Below are positions 1-8,148 of a stretch of 64,000 bases of DNA, piece by piece; positions within the stretch are counted from its first letter, which is position 1; every line of letters starts with the position of its first letter. Position numbers and translations under genes: made by a program. This DNA is from JAJXXT01 sp963764465 (GTDB lineage Bacteria > Pseudomonadota > Alphaproteobacteria > Acetobacterales > Acetobacteraceae), in the NCBI GenBank assembly GCA_963764465.1, contig CAVXSO010000007.1:992001-1056000 (forward strand). Reading direction: 5' to 3'. The notes below the pieces were generated by a model. The model had not been told where the DNA came from and did no database searches. It was given only the letters and a program-made list of their open reading frames with translations.

Positions 1-219
1 CGGTCCATGCGGCGGGGTCTCTCCGTTGGCGCGTCACGTTCGTGGCTGACAGCGGATCGTCAGCCTTCGCGTGCTCTAGGCATGCGCTGCGCGCGCCGCC
101 ATCCGCCGGTTGCGCCGCTATCTGTTTGCCGCGGGTCCGCCATGTCTTTGACACTGGATTTTGCGCTAATCGTCATCGCGATTTCATTGTCCGGCACGGA
201 CTGGAACGCTAGGAGACGA
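1..219. other. Upstream region of plsC, no gene seen
   Basis: No convincing gene is visible. An open frame runs through the segment but its residue composition (Arg-rich, no recognisable domain) looks like a shadow. A TTGACA hexamer occurs at 148-153, but no good -10 hexamer lies at 16-18 bp from it, so I do not call a promoter. The stretch presumably holds the plsC promoter. Confidence 0.4.
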
Positions 220-270
220 ATGGTGAGTTTCGTTCCATTTCCGATCCGGGTGGGGATTCCCGCGCGATGA
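220..270 (+). CDS. Possible 16-aa leader ORF coupled to plsC
   Basis: An ATG at 220 sits right behind a strong Shine-Dalgarno-like AGGAGACGA and opens a 16-codon frame (MVSFVPFPIRVGIPAR). It ends in a TGA that overlaps the ATG of plsC in an ATGA arrangement. The ribosome-binding signal in front of plsC itself is weaker, so ribosomes finishing this short frame could restart on plsC. This is inferred from signal strength and overlap only. The peptide has no recognisable family, and the frame could be chance. Confidence 0.3.
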   Translation: MVSFVPFPIRVGIPAR

Positions 271-1214
271 ACAGGATGCCGCGAGGGCTGCGCGCCCGTG
301 GCCGTGCTCTGCCGCCCGGCGCTGATCCGTTCGGCGCGCTCGGGCGCGGGCCGATCGACGCGGGCTGGGGCCGCACGGCGCTGGCCGCGGTCCGCGCCAT
401 CGCGATCGTGCTCTGGTCGGCGGCATGCATCCCGCTACAGGGCATCTGCCTGCTGCTGCCGGGGCGGGCGAAGGTGGTGTTCCCGCGGATCTACTGGCGC
501 GGCATGTGCTTCTGCGTCGGCCTCTCGCTGCGCGAGGTGCGCCTGGCCGGCCCGGCGCCATCCGGGCGGCCGGTGGTCTATGTCGCCAACCACTCCTCCT
601 GGCTCGACATCCTGGTGCTCGGCGCGCTGCTGCCGGCGGCCTTCGTCTCCAAGGGCGATGTCGGGTCCTGGCCGGTGATCGGGCTGATCGCACGGCTCGG
701 CCGGACCGTGTTCGTGGAGCGCCGGCGGGCCACGACAGGCCGCGAGCGCGATGCGATGCGGGAGCGGCTGGCCGGCGGTTACAACCTGATCCTGTTCCCC
801 GAGGGCACGAGCTCGGACGGGACGCGCGTGCTGCCGTTCCGGCCTACGTTCTTCGCCGCCGCCGCCCCCTTCGCGACGGGCGAGGGCCCCGACGTCGCCC
901 CGATGGTCTGCCCGATCTCGGTCGTCTATGACCGCGTGGGCTTCCTGCCCGCCGGCCGTGCGAGCAGGCCGTTGTTCGCCTGGTACGGCGACATGGACCT
1001 GCTGCCGCATGCCTGGCGGCTGCTGCGCCAGCGCGGCCTGCGCGCCAGCGTGCTGCACGCCCCGGCCATGGACCCCGCGCATTTCGCGGACCGCAAGGTC
1101 ATCGCCGCCACCGTCTGGCGCGTTGTTGCCGGCGGCGCGGCGACGCTGCGGCAGAACCGCGAGCCGGAGATGACCTCGGTGCTGGCGGAAGCCGCGGACG
1201 CGGCCTTTGCGTGA
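267..1214 (+). CDS. plsC: 1-acyl-sn-glycerol-3-phosphate acyltransferase (PlsC-like)
   Basis: This is a 315-aa member of the PlsC/LPLAT family, which moves an acyl chain onto lysophosphatidic acid to make phosphatidic acid at the inner membrane. The catalytic HX4D motif is H109-D114, in NHSSWLD. The substrate-binding block FPEGTSSDG starts near residue 177. A hydrophobic segment near residues 42-65 would anchor it. The start at 267 follows a GGGGA element and overlaps the stop of a tiny upstream frame. It precedes miaB by about 170 bp and may be transcribed separately. An ornithine-lipid acyltransferase (OlsA-type) would carry the same motifs and cannot be excluded. Confidence 0.85.
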   Translation: MNRMPRGLRARGRALPPGADPFGALGRGPIDAGWGRTALAAVRAIAIVLWSAACIPLQGICLLLPGRAKVVFPRIYWRGMCFCVGLSLREVRLAGPAPSGRPVVYVANHSSWLDILVLGALLPAAFVSKGDVGSWPVIGLIARLGRTVFVERRRATTGRERDAMRERLAGGYNLILFPEGTSSDGTRVLPFRPTFFAAAAPFATGEGPDVAPMVCPISVVYDRVGFLPAGRASRPLFAWYGDMDLLPHAWRLLRQRGLRASVLHAPAMDPAHFADRKVIAATVWRVVAGGAATLRQNREPEMTSVLAEAADAAFA

Positions 1215-1386
1215 CAAAACCGGGGTCTGACGCAGTCGATGCTTGACAAAGTCACTGGCCCTGTTGCGAAAGTGTTCGCGATGCCAAGGAATTCCGCCGT
1301 CCCTTGCGCCTGACCGCATCCGCGGGCGGCGCCTCGCGTCGGACGGCCACCCCGTCCCGGCCGCTGCAGGCCGGCCTGTCCCCCTC

Positions 1387-2748
1387 ATGACGACCGGAAT
1401 GCCGGTGGCCGAAGCGCGGGCCAAGCGTCGGCTGCACGTCATCACGTGGGGCTGCCAGATGAACGTCTACGACAGCGCCCGCATGCAGGATGTGCTCGCG
1501 CCCCTCGGCTACGCGCCGACGGGCCGGGCGGAGGATGCCGACATGGTGATCCTCAACACCTGCCATATCCGCGAGAACGCCTCGGAGAAGGTGTTCTCCG
1601 AACTCGGGCGCCTGCGGCCGCTGAAGCAGGCGCGGCCGGGGATGATCTTTGCCGTCGCGGGCTGCGTGGCGCAGGCCGAGGGGCGGGAGATCGTCGCCCG
1701 CGCGCCGTTCGTCGATATCGTGATGGGGCCGCAGACCTATCACCGGCTGCCGGAAATGGTCGCCCGCGCCGCCCGCGCCGCGGGGGCGGTGATCGAGACC
1801 GAGTTCCCCGCCGAGAGCAAGTTCGACCATTTGCCGCAGAGCGCGGCGCCCGCCATTTCGGCCTTCCTGACCATCCAGGAAGGCTGTGACAAATTCTGCT
1901 CCTTCTGTGTCGTGCCCTACACGCGCGGCGCCGAGAGCAGCCGGCCAATGGCGGCCGTGCTGGCGGAGGCGCGGCAACTCGTCGCCGGCGGCGCGCGCGA
2001 GATCGTGCTGCTCGGCCAGAACGTCAACGCTTGGCACGGGCATGCGCACGGCCTCGGCCGGCTGATCCGCGAACTCGCTGATATTCCGGGCCTGCTGCGC
2101 ATCCGCTACACGACATCGCATCCGCGCGACCTGGACGACGACCTCATCGCCGCACACCGCGACGTGCCGGCGCTGGTGCCGTTCCTGCACCTGCCGGTGC
2201 AGTCGGGCTCGGACCGGGTGCTGGCGGCGATGAACCGCGGCCATACGGCGGAGCATTACCGCCAGCTTGTGGACCGGTTGCGCGCGGCGCGGCCGGACCT
2301 CGCACTCTCGACCGACATCATCGCCGGCCATCCCGGCGAGACCGAGGCGGACCACCAGGCCACGCTCGCGCTGATCCGCGACGTGGGTTTTGCACAGGCG
2401 TTCAGCTTCAAATACTCGCCACGCCCGGGGACGCCGGCCGCCGCCGCGACCGGCCAGATCGCGGCGCTTGAAAAGGACCGCCGCCTCGCCGAGATCCAGA
2501 GCCTGCTGCGGGACCAGCAGCACGCCTTCAACCGCGATTGCGCCGGCACGATGATCAAGGTGCTGTTCACCGGGCCCGGGCGCCAACCGGGCCAGGTCGC
2601 CGGGCGCTCGCCGTGGTTGCAGCCGGTGCACATGACCGGACCGGCCGCGCTGATCGGCACTGAAATCACCGTGCGTATCACCGAAGGACATCCAAACTCG
2701 CTCGCCGCCGAATCCTTACCCCGCACTGAGGAGCTCGCCTGCGCTTGA
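1387..2748 (+). CDS. miaB: tRNA-2-methylthio-N6-dimethylallyladenosine synthase MiaB
   Basis: MiaB is a radical-SAM methylthiotransferase that converts i6A37 to ms2i6A37 in tRNAs reading UNN codons. The protein is 453 aa. The N-terminal UPF0004 domain carries Cys in WGCQMN (C23), NTCHIREN and VAGCVAQ, which bind the auxiliary cluster. The radical-SAM cluster motif is C167-x3-C171-x2-C174. A TRAM-like domain ends the protein. The frame is open back to 1243, but the family N-terminus begins near the ATG at 1387, with ATG 1399 as an alternative. Its TGA overlaps the TTG start of phoH, so the two are probably translationally coupled. Confidence 0.93.
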   Translation: MTTGMPVAEARAKRRLHVITWGCQMNVYDSARMQDVLAPLGYAPTGRAEDADMVILNTCHIRENASEKVFSELGRLRPLKQARPGMIFAVAGCVAQAEGREIVARAPFVDIVMGPQTYHRLPEMVARAARAAGAVIETEFPAESKFDHLPQSAAPAISAFLTIQEGCDKFCSFCVVPYTRGAESSRPMAAVLAEARQLVAGGAREIVLLGQNVNAWHGHAHGLGRLIRELADIPGLLRIRYTTSHPRDLDDDLIAAHRDVPALVPFLHLPVQSGSDRVLAAMNRGHTAEHYRQLVDRLRAARPDLALSTDIIAGHPGETEADHQATLALIRDVGFAQAFSFKYSPRPGTPAAAATGQIAALEKDRRLAEIQSLLRDQQHAFNRDCAGTMIKVLFTGPGRQPGQVAGRSPWLQPVHMTGPAALIGTEITVRITEGHPNSLAAESLPRTEELACA

Positions 2749-3779
2749 CCCACATCACGCCCGCGCCCGCCGCCCATGGATCAGCGAGGGCCATCACCCT
2801 CGATTTCGCCGACAACGCCCTGCTATCGCTGCTGCTCGGCGATCACGACCGGCATCTGGTTCGATTGGAACAGGGGCTCGGGGTCCGGCTTTCCTGCCGC
2901 GGCAACCGGGTGGCGATTGCCGGTGACAGCGACAGGGTTGAGGCGGCGCGCGGCGCGCTCGACGCGCTCTACCGCAAGCTCGAGCGCGGCGAGGCCGTGG
3001 GCATGAGTGAGGTCGAGACGGCGATCCGCCTGGCGGACGTCGAGGACCCGCGCCTGCCGCTCGCCGACATCCCGGCGATCCGCACCCGCCGCGGCGCGGT
3101 CGCGGCGCGCAGCCCCGGCCAGGCGCGCTACATGGAGACGCTGGCGAAGCACGAGATGGTGTTCGCGCTCGGGCCCGCGGGCACCGGCAAGACCTATCTC
3201 GCCGTCGCCCAGGCCGTTGCGATGCTGCAGGCGCAGCGCATCGACCGGATCGTGCTGTCGCGCCCGGCGGTGGAGGCGGGGGAGCGGCTCGGCTTCCTGC
3301 CCGGCGACCTCAAGGACAAGGTCGATCCCTATCTGCGCCCGCTCTACGACGCGCTCTACGACATGATGCCGGCCGAGCAGGTGGCGAAGCGGCTGGCCAG
3401 CGGCGAGATCGAGGTCGCGCCACTCGCCTTCATGCGCGGGCGGACGCTGGCGCATGCCTTCGTGATCCTGGACGAGGCGCAGAACACCACGCCGGTGCAG
3501 ATGAAGATGGCGCTGACCCGCATGGGCGAGGGCACGCGCATGGTGATCAACGGCGATCTCAGCCAGGTCGACCTGCCGGCCGGCACCCGCTCCGGCCTGC
3601 GCGACGCGCTGGAAACATTGGAGGGAGTACCCGGAATCGCTGTCTGCCGCTTCGACAAGCGCGATGTGGTGCGCCACCCGCTGGTGGCCGCGATCGTCGA
3701 TGCCTACGACCAGCGCGCCGCAGCCGAGCGCGAGACGCGCTCGCGGCGCGCGCGGGGCGCGGAGGGCGATGCCGCCTGA
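2745..3779 (+). CDS. ybeZ: PhoH-family ATPase (YbeZ)
   Basis: This is a 344-aa PhoH-like P-loop ATPase. Walker A is GPAGTGKT at residues 143-150, and VILDEAQN serves as Walker B. An N-terminal KH-like segment (about residues 20-85) precedes the ATPase core. The family works with YbeY in RNA metabolism and ribosome maturation; the exact reaction is not settled. Translation seems to start at a TTG inside the miaB stop (TTGA overlap), giving MTHITPAP. The miaB-phoH-ybeY-corC order is widely conserved in proteobacteria and supports the assignment. Confidence 0.9.
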   Translation: MTHITPAPAAHGSARAITLDFADNALLSLLLGDHDRHLVRLEQGLGVRLSCRGNRVAIAGDSDRVEAARGALDALYRKLERGEAVGMSEVETAIRLADVEDPRLPLADIPAIRTRRGAVAARSPGQARYMETLAKHEMVFALGPAGTGKTYLAVAQAVAMLQAQRIDRIVLSRPAVEAGERLGFLPGDLKDKVDPYLRPLYDALYDMMPAEQVAKRLASGEIEVAPLAFMRGRTLAHAFVILDEAQNTTPVQMKMALTRMGEGTRMVINGDLSQVDLPAGTRSGLRDALETLEGVPGIAVCRFDKRDVVRHPLVAAIVDAYDQRAAAERETRSRRARGAEGDAA

Positions 3780-4236
3780 TCACCCGGGTCACCCACCCCT
3801 GGAGGCGGGGCCAGAACTCGTCATTGCCGATCCCGCGTGGCGGCGTGTCCGTGGCATCGAACGCCTGGTGCGGCGTGTCTGCGGCGACGTGGACGTCGTG
3901 GTGGTGCTCGATTCCGATCGCACGGTGCGGCGGCTCAATGCCCGCCACCGCGGCCGCGACAAGCCGACCAATGTGCTGACCTTCCTGCCTGGCCCTGGCG
4001 TGCCGGGGGAAATCGTGCTGGCGCGTGGCGTGGTGGCGCGGGAGGCGGCGGCGGAAGGCAAGCGCGTCTCGCATCATGTCGCGCATCTGCTGCTCCACGG
4101 CCTGCTGCACCTCGACGGGCACGACCACCACGCCGCTGGCGAGGCGCGGCGGATGGAGATGGCGGAGGCGCGGCTTCTCGCGAGGCTCGGCGTGCCCAAC
4201 CCGTGGAAGGCGCGCCGCGTGAAGGCGGCGCCATGA
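3769..4236 (+). CDS. ybeY: Endoribonuclease YbeY (rRNA maturation factor)
   Basis: YbeY is a zinc-dependent endoribonuclease for 16S rRNA 3'-end maturation and ribosome quality control. The metal-binding signature HX3HX5H is complete, with His110, His114 and His120 in HGLLHLDGHDH. The conserved substrate segment KPTNVLTF is also present. I choose ATG 3769 (MPPDHPGH, 155 aa), which overlaps the end of phoH by 11 bp; the frame stays open further upstream but those residues do not resemble the family. Its TGA overlaps the corC ATG by 4 bp. Confidence 0.92.
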   Translation: MPPDHPGHPPLEAGPELVIADPAWRRVRGIERLVRRVCGDVDVVVVLDSDRTVRRLNARHRGRDKPTNVLTFLPGPGVPGEIVLARGVVAREAAAEGKRVSHHVAHLLLHGLLHLDGHDHHAAGEARRMEMAEARLLARLGVPNPWKARRVKAAP

Positions 4237-5099
4237 CGCTGCGGGACCGTTTCCGCGCGCTGCTGCGCCGGCAGGAGCCGAGCCTGCGCGAGAGCATCGC
4301 GGAGCTGGTGGAGGAAGCCGCCGAGACGCCGGCTGCGCCAGGCGAGGCGGTGGCGCTCGACCGGCAGGAGCGCGCGCTGATCGAAAACGTGCTCCGGCTG
4401 CGCGGCAAGACCGCCTATGACGTGATGATCCCGCGCGCGGACATCGTCGCAATGCGGCTGGACACCTCGCTTGCCGACGCGATCGCGCAGATCCGCGCCG
4501 AGGGCCATTCGCGCCTGCCGGTCTATCGCGAGGAGCTCGATGACATCGTCGGCATGGTCCACATCAAGGACGTATTCGGCTACACGGGCGCGCCGGAAGC
4601 GTTCCGGCTGGAATCACTGCTGCGCCGACCGCTGCTTGTGGGGCCGCAGATCCCCGTGCTCGACCTGCTCGCGCAGATGCGCCAGGCGCGCATGCACCTC
4701 GCCCTCGTGGTCGACGAATACGGCGGCATCGACGGGCTGGTGACGATCGAGGACCTGGTCGAGACCATCACCGGCGACATTTCCGACGAGCACGACGAGC
4801 CGCCCGGGCCGATGGTGCTCGAGCGCGGCGAGGGCGTGCTCGATCTCGACGCGCGGCTGCCGATCGCGGCCTTCGAGGAACGGCTCGGCCCGGTGCTGAC
4901 GGAGGAGGAGCGGGGCGCGGATATCGACACGGTGGGGGGCCTGGTCGTGACGCTCGCGGGCCACATGCCGGCGCGCGGGGAGGTGCTGGCGCATCCCTCG
5001 GGCCTCGTCTTCCGCGTGCTGGAGGCGGATGGCCGCCGGGTGCGCCGGGTGCGGGTGCGCCGGCAGCCCCCGGCCGCGGGAGCGCCGCTCAGCGACTGA
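4233..5099 (+). CDS. corC: CorC/HlyC-type CBS-domain protein
   Basis: This 288-aa protein carries tandem CBS domains (about residues 63-185, including AYDVMIPRADI and VVDEYGGIDGLVTIEDLVE) and a C-terminal CorC_HlyC domain (about 205-280). There is no N-terminal CNNM membrane domain. The family is linked to magnesium and cobalt efflux or membrane integrity, with CBS pairs binding adenine nucleotides. It begins inside the ybeY stop (ATGA). The apolipoprotein N-acyltransferase gene lnt, which often follows here, is absent; instead the gene converges, with an 11-bp overlap, on the DUF971 gene. Confidence 0.9.
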   Translation: MTLRDRFRALLRRQEPSLRESIAELVEEAAETPAAPGEAVALDRQERALIENVLRLRGKTAYDVMIPRADIVAMRLDTSLADAIAQIRAEGHSRLPVYREELDDIVGMVHIKDVFGYTGAPEAFRLESLLRRPLLVGPQIPVLDLLAQMRQARMHLALVVDEYGGIDGLVTIEDLVETITGDISDEHDEPPGPMVLERGEGVLDLDARLPIAAFEERLGPVLTEEERGADIDTVGGLVVTLAGHMPARGEVLAHPSGLVFRVLEADGRRVRRVRVRRQPPAAGAPLSD

Positions 5100-5436
5100 G
5101 TCCCGCGCGCTCCAGCGCCTGAAGATAGGCGCGCCAGCGATGTTCCCGCTCGCGGCCCAGCCGGTGCAGCAGCTCCCACGAATAGATGCCGCTGTCGTGT
5201 CCGTCGTCGAAGATGAGCCGCACGGCATAGTTGCCGACCGGCTCCACCGCGGTGATGCCAACCAGGCGCTTGCCGCCCACGACCTGCCGCTCCGAGGGCG
5301 CGTGTCCCTGGACCTCGGCACTCGGGCTCTCGACGCGCAGGTACTCGGCCGGCAGCTCGGCCATGGTGCTGTCCGCGAAGGTCACGCGGAGCACCCGCTC
5401 GGCGCGGTTGAGGCGGATTTCAGTGGCGTCGGGCAT
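5089..5436 (-). CDS. DUF971 protein (gamma-butyrobetaine hydroxylase-like N-terminal domain)
   Basis: This 115-aa protein consists of one DUF971 domain: the opening EIRLNRAERVLRVTF, a central LPAEYLRV, and the closing block AVRLIFDDGHDSGIYSWELLH. The same fold forms the N-terminal part of gamma-butyrobetaine hydroxylase. Stand-alone bacterial versions often sit near iron-sulfur or Mrp-type genes and have no firm function. The 3' end overlaps the end of corC on the other strand by 11 bp. The Trm112-like gene ends 2 bp before its start codon and is transcribed the same way, so both are probably on one transcript. Confidence 0.88.
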   Translation of the reverse strand: MPDATEIRLNRAERVLRVTFADSTMAELPAEYLRVESPSAEVQGHAPSERQVVGGKRLVGITAVEPVGNYAVRLIFDDGHDSGIYSWELLHRLGREREHRWRAYLQALERAGLSR

Positions 5437-5437
5437 G

Positions 5438-5638
5438 TCAAGTTTGGTCGAGGCGGCGTGCCTCTTCGGGCAGCATGATGGGAATGCCGTCGCGGATCGG
5501 ATAGGCTAGGCCCGCCGCGCGGCTGATCAGTTCCTGCCGCTCGCGGTCAAGGACCAGGGTGGTGCGGGTGAGCGGGCACACGAGGATCTCGAGCAGGCGC
5601 GGATCAACCGGGAGCGATTCCGGCGTGTCGTCGTTCAT
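5438..5638 (-). CDS. Trm112/YcaR-like small protein
   Basis: This 66-aa protein has the Trm112/YcaR core (LLEILVCPLTRTTLVLD, then AGLAYPIRDGIPIMLPEEAR). Family members act as small partners or stabilisers of other enzymes. The start is ATG 5638 (MNDDTPESL); the frame is open further upstream but that extension is unlike the family. The usual CPxC knuckle reads CPLT, so the second Cys is missing and zinc binding through that site is unlikely. It stops 2 bp before the DUF971 start. Confidence 0.85.
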   Translation of the reverse strand: MNDDTPESLPVDPRLLEILVCPLTRTTLVLDRERQELISRAAGLAYPIRDGIPIMLPEEARRLDQT

Positions 5639-5695
5639 GGTCTCTCCTTCTCCCCGGTCAGACGGACGCCGGACCCCCCGGCCTCGCGGTGCATT

Positions 5696-5866
5696 GTGAT
5701 CGACGACGCCTCCCTCGTCATCAGTGTCGGCTTCGTGGCGTTGTTTCTGCTGCGCGCGGTCGTGCTCGACCGCCGGCTGCCCTGGTTCGGGCCGATCAAG
5801 CCCGAGGATGTGCGCGCGGCCCTGGGGCGCAAAATCGCGCCGACGCGCGAGAACGATAGGCACTAG
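5696..5866 (+). CDS. Small hypothetical protein with one hydrophobic segment
   Basis: A GTG-started frame of 56 codons (VIDDASLVISVGF...) ends 2 bp before the GTG of the O-antigen-ligase-like gene. It has a hydrophobic stretch near residues 7-21, followed by a basic, Trp-containing tail (LDRRLPWFGPIKPEDV) that reads like a small membrane-associated protein rather than a shadow. The tight spacing suggests an operon with the ligase-like gene. I do not recognise a family. The upstream ribosome-binding signal is poor, so the start is uncertain. Confidence 0.45.
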   Translation: MIDDASLVISVGFVALFLLRAVVLDRRLPWFGPIKPEDVRAALGRKIAPTRENDRH

Positions 5867-5868
5867 GC

Positions 5869-7212
5869 GTGCTGCGCGGTCTTCTCGTCGGCTCGCTCTA
5901 CCTCGCGTTCCTGGTCCTGGGCACGACGACGCCTTTTGCGTTGGTGCTCGGCTATGTCTGGGTTGACGCGTTCGTGCCGCAGGATATCGGCTCGATGGCG
6001 CTCGGCCAGGTTCCTGTCGCGTTGATCATGGGGGCCACCGCAGTTTTCTTTTATGCCCTCGGCGACCGGCGCGCGCCACCGCGCATGCGCTGGACCACCG
6101 TCCTTACCCTGCTCATGGCCGCATGGTGCACGCTGACATTGCTATGGGCCGTCGCGCCGGCTGCCGCCGTCGCGAAGTGGAGTTGGGCATTCAAGACCAT
6201 CCTGTTCTCTGCCTTCATTCCTTATGCGATCCGCTCCCGCGTGCAGATCGAAGCGTTCATCCTTGTCTTCATCTTTTCGTCGTTGATCCAGATTCTTCCG
6301 GTCGGGGTGAAGCAGGCGGTTTCCGGCGGCTACTACGGTGCCGACCATGGTATTATCCAAGGCAATTCGGGCCTGACCGAGAGCAGCACCCTCGCGGGCG
6401 TCTGCCTCATGCTGTTGCCGTGGGCGCTATGGGCGGGGCGCCATGCGCTGATGGTCCCCAACCTACGGCTGCGGCGCCTCGGCGGCATCGGGCTTGCCGT
6501 CATGTACCTGATAACCGCTGTCGGCACGTTCGCGCGTACCGGGCTGGTCGGCATGGCGGTGCTTGGAACGCTGATGTTCTTGGAGTCGCGGCGGAAATTC
6601 GTGACGATTCTCGCGATCCTTCCCGCGGTCGCGGCACTGGTGCTGTTTCCGCCGAAATCCTGGACGGCGCGAATGGACACGATCTCGACCTATCGGCAAG
6701 ACAATTCCGCGATGGTCCGTATCGAGGTCTGGAAGTGGACATTGCGCTTCGCCGCCTCGCATCCGCTGGGCGGCGGATTCAATTCGTTTTACGTCAACGA
6801 GATCCACCTGCCACCCCTCGGTCCCGGCCAGCCTGCGACGGTGCAGTACGCCCGCGCCTTCCACAACTCCTACATGGAGGTGCTGGGTGAGCAGGGCTTC
6901 CCAGGCATCGCCATCTTTCTCACGCTCGTGATCGGAAGCTGGGCCTCGCTCAAACGCACGGCGCGCCGATGCCGGGGCAATCCGGATCTCGCCTGGTGCG
7001 AGGATCTCTGCAAATCCCTCAGCGTGGGGCTCATGGTCTTCGTGCCCTGCATGATGTTCGTCGGCGACGCGTTCCAGCCTTTCTTCTGGTACAATTTCGC
7101 GCTCGCTTCCTGCCTCAGCGAATATGCGCGCCGGGCCCTGGAGAAACCGGCAACGTCGCCCTACGGCTTCGGCAGCATGCAGCTTCGGCCCGTCGTTTCG
7201 GGCGCGCGATAG
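5869..7212 (+). CDS. O-antigen ligase / O-glycosylation ligase-like polytopic membrane protein
   Basis: This 447-aa protein has roughly a dozen hydrophobic segments. A periplasmic-type loop near residues 260-330 holds RIEVWKWTLRFAASHPLGGGFNSF and a later AFHNSYMEVLGEQGF, both typical of the Wzy_C/O-antigen-ligase superfamily. The N-terminal 190 residues look like the DUF5935-type extension found in ligases linked to exosortase systems. Such enzymes transfer or polymerise lipid-linked glycans on the periplasmic side of the inner membrane. It starts with GTG 2 bp after a small upstream frame and converges on a beta-helix gene. The substrate is unknown. Confidence 0.78.
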   Translation: MLRGLLVGSLYLAFLVLGTTTPFALVLGYVWVDAFVPQDIGSMALGQVPVALIMGATAVFFYALGDRRAPPRMRWTTVLTLLMAAWCTLTLLWAVAPAAAVAKWSWAFKTILFSAFIPYAIRSRVQIEAFILVFIFSSLIQILPVGVKQAVSGGYYGADHGIIQGNSGLTESSTLAGVCLMLLPWALWAGRHALMVPNLRLRRLGGIGLAVMYLITAVGTFARTGLVGMAVLGTLMFLESRRKFVTILAILPAVAALVLFPPKSWTARMDTISTYRQDNSAMVRIEVWKWTLRFAASHPLGGGFNSFYVNEIHLPPLGPGQPATVQYARAFHNSYMEVLGEQGFPGIAIFLTLVIGSWASLKRTARRCRGNPDLAWCEDLCKSLSVGLMVFVPCMMFVGDAFQPFFWYNFALASCLSEYARRALEKPATSPYGFGSMQLRPVVSGAR

Positions 7213-7221
7213 CGCCTCGCT

Positions 7222-8148
7222 TCAGTGCACTTCGCCGAGGCCGCCCAGCGGCGTGACCCGGCCCTTGAATTTGTTGCCGGTCAGGATCGCCTCCCCACGC
7301 GTGATGTTGTTCACGAAGATCGTCGGGTAGGGCATGTCGTTGGTGAAGACGTTGTCCTTGATGATGAACTGCGGGCTGACATGCGTGACCCCCTCCTCGC
7401 CGATGATGATGGCAGCGGTGTGGTTTTCCGCCTTTGGGCCCTTTTCCATCGTGTTGCCCTCGATGAGCAGGCCGCCGCCGTTCGGAATGTCGATCAGGTA
7501 ACTCGAATTCCCGGTCGGTCCGTCCTCGATCGTCGAATTCGTGATCTCGGTGAAGGCCGCGCGCGACTTGATGTGATGGCCCTGATGCGTGTTGCGGAAC
7601 ACGCTGTGGTCGACAACGAGTTTCTTGAAGTCGCCGATATAGATGCCGTGCGCGCAGCCCGGCTGGCAGATGCCATTGCCGTCAAAAAGGCTGTTGCGGA
7701 TCGTGATCGTCGCGTTGGGATTGTTCGCCGAAAGGATTCCTTCCTCATTGTTGATAAACAATACACCGTCGACGGTGAGATTGCCGCCTTCCGCACGGAT
7801 GCCCGCGCCATTGCGGTCCGGCACCGCGGCGCGCGCCAGCGTCATGTTGCGGACCGTGACGTTGTTGCCGTCGATCACCAGCAACGCTTTGCCGCCGCAG
7901 GTCTTGTCGGACATGATGACGTCCTTGGCCGCGCCCTTGCCCTCGATCGTGATGTCGTTCTGGCGCACGAAGGCGCAGTCGAGATAATCGCCGGGCAGGA
8001 TCTGCACCGTGTCGCCGGCCTTGGCGGCGCTGATTGCCTGCGAAGGCAGTTTGTAGGTCTGGCCCGGTCCGGCGACGAGCGTCGCCGCCATGGCCGGCAG
8101 CGCGGCAAGCGCGAGGCCGGCGGCAAGCGCGAGGCGAGTGAGGATCAC
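7222..8148 (-). CDS. Secreted right-handed beta-helix repeat protein
   Basis: This 308-aa protein begins with a signal peptide (about residues 1-21, ending LPAMA). It is followed by repeated short beta-strand rungs such as ITIEGKGAA, VTVRNMTLA, ATITIRNSLFDGN and LVVDHSVFRNTHQGHH, the pattern of the NosD/pectate-lyase-like parallel beta-helix. Members bind or cut polysaccharides, or act as epimerases. I see no catalytic set I can assign with confidence. The start is GTG 8148 with an AGGAGA signal upstream; it overlaps the stop of the upstream acyltransferase (GTGA), so the two are coupled. Context suggests a role in extracellular polysaccharide handling. Confidence 0.82.
   Translation of the reverse strand: MILTRLALAAGLALAALPAMAATLVAGPGQTYKLPSQAISAAKAGDTVQILPGDYLDCAFVRQNDITIEGKGAAKDVIMSDKTCGGKALLVIDGNNVTVRNMTLARAAVPDRNGAGIRAEGGNLTVDGVLFINNEEGILSANNPNATITIRNSLFDGNGICQPGCAHGIYIGDFKKLVVDHSVFRNTHQGHHIKSRAAFTEITNSTIEDGPTGNSSYLIDIPNGGGLLIEGNTMEKGPKAENHTAAIIIGEEGVTHVSPQFIIKDNVFTNDMPYPTIFVNNITRGEAILTGNKFKGRVTPLGGLGEVH

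Noticed and set aside
435..1445. 336-codon open frame on the minus strand
   Set aside because: It covers plsC and the miaB upstream region in antisense. Arg/Gly/Gln-rich shadow with no motif.
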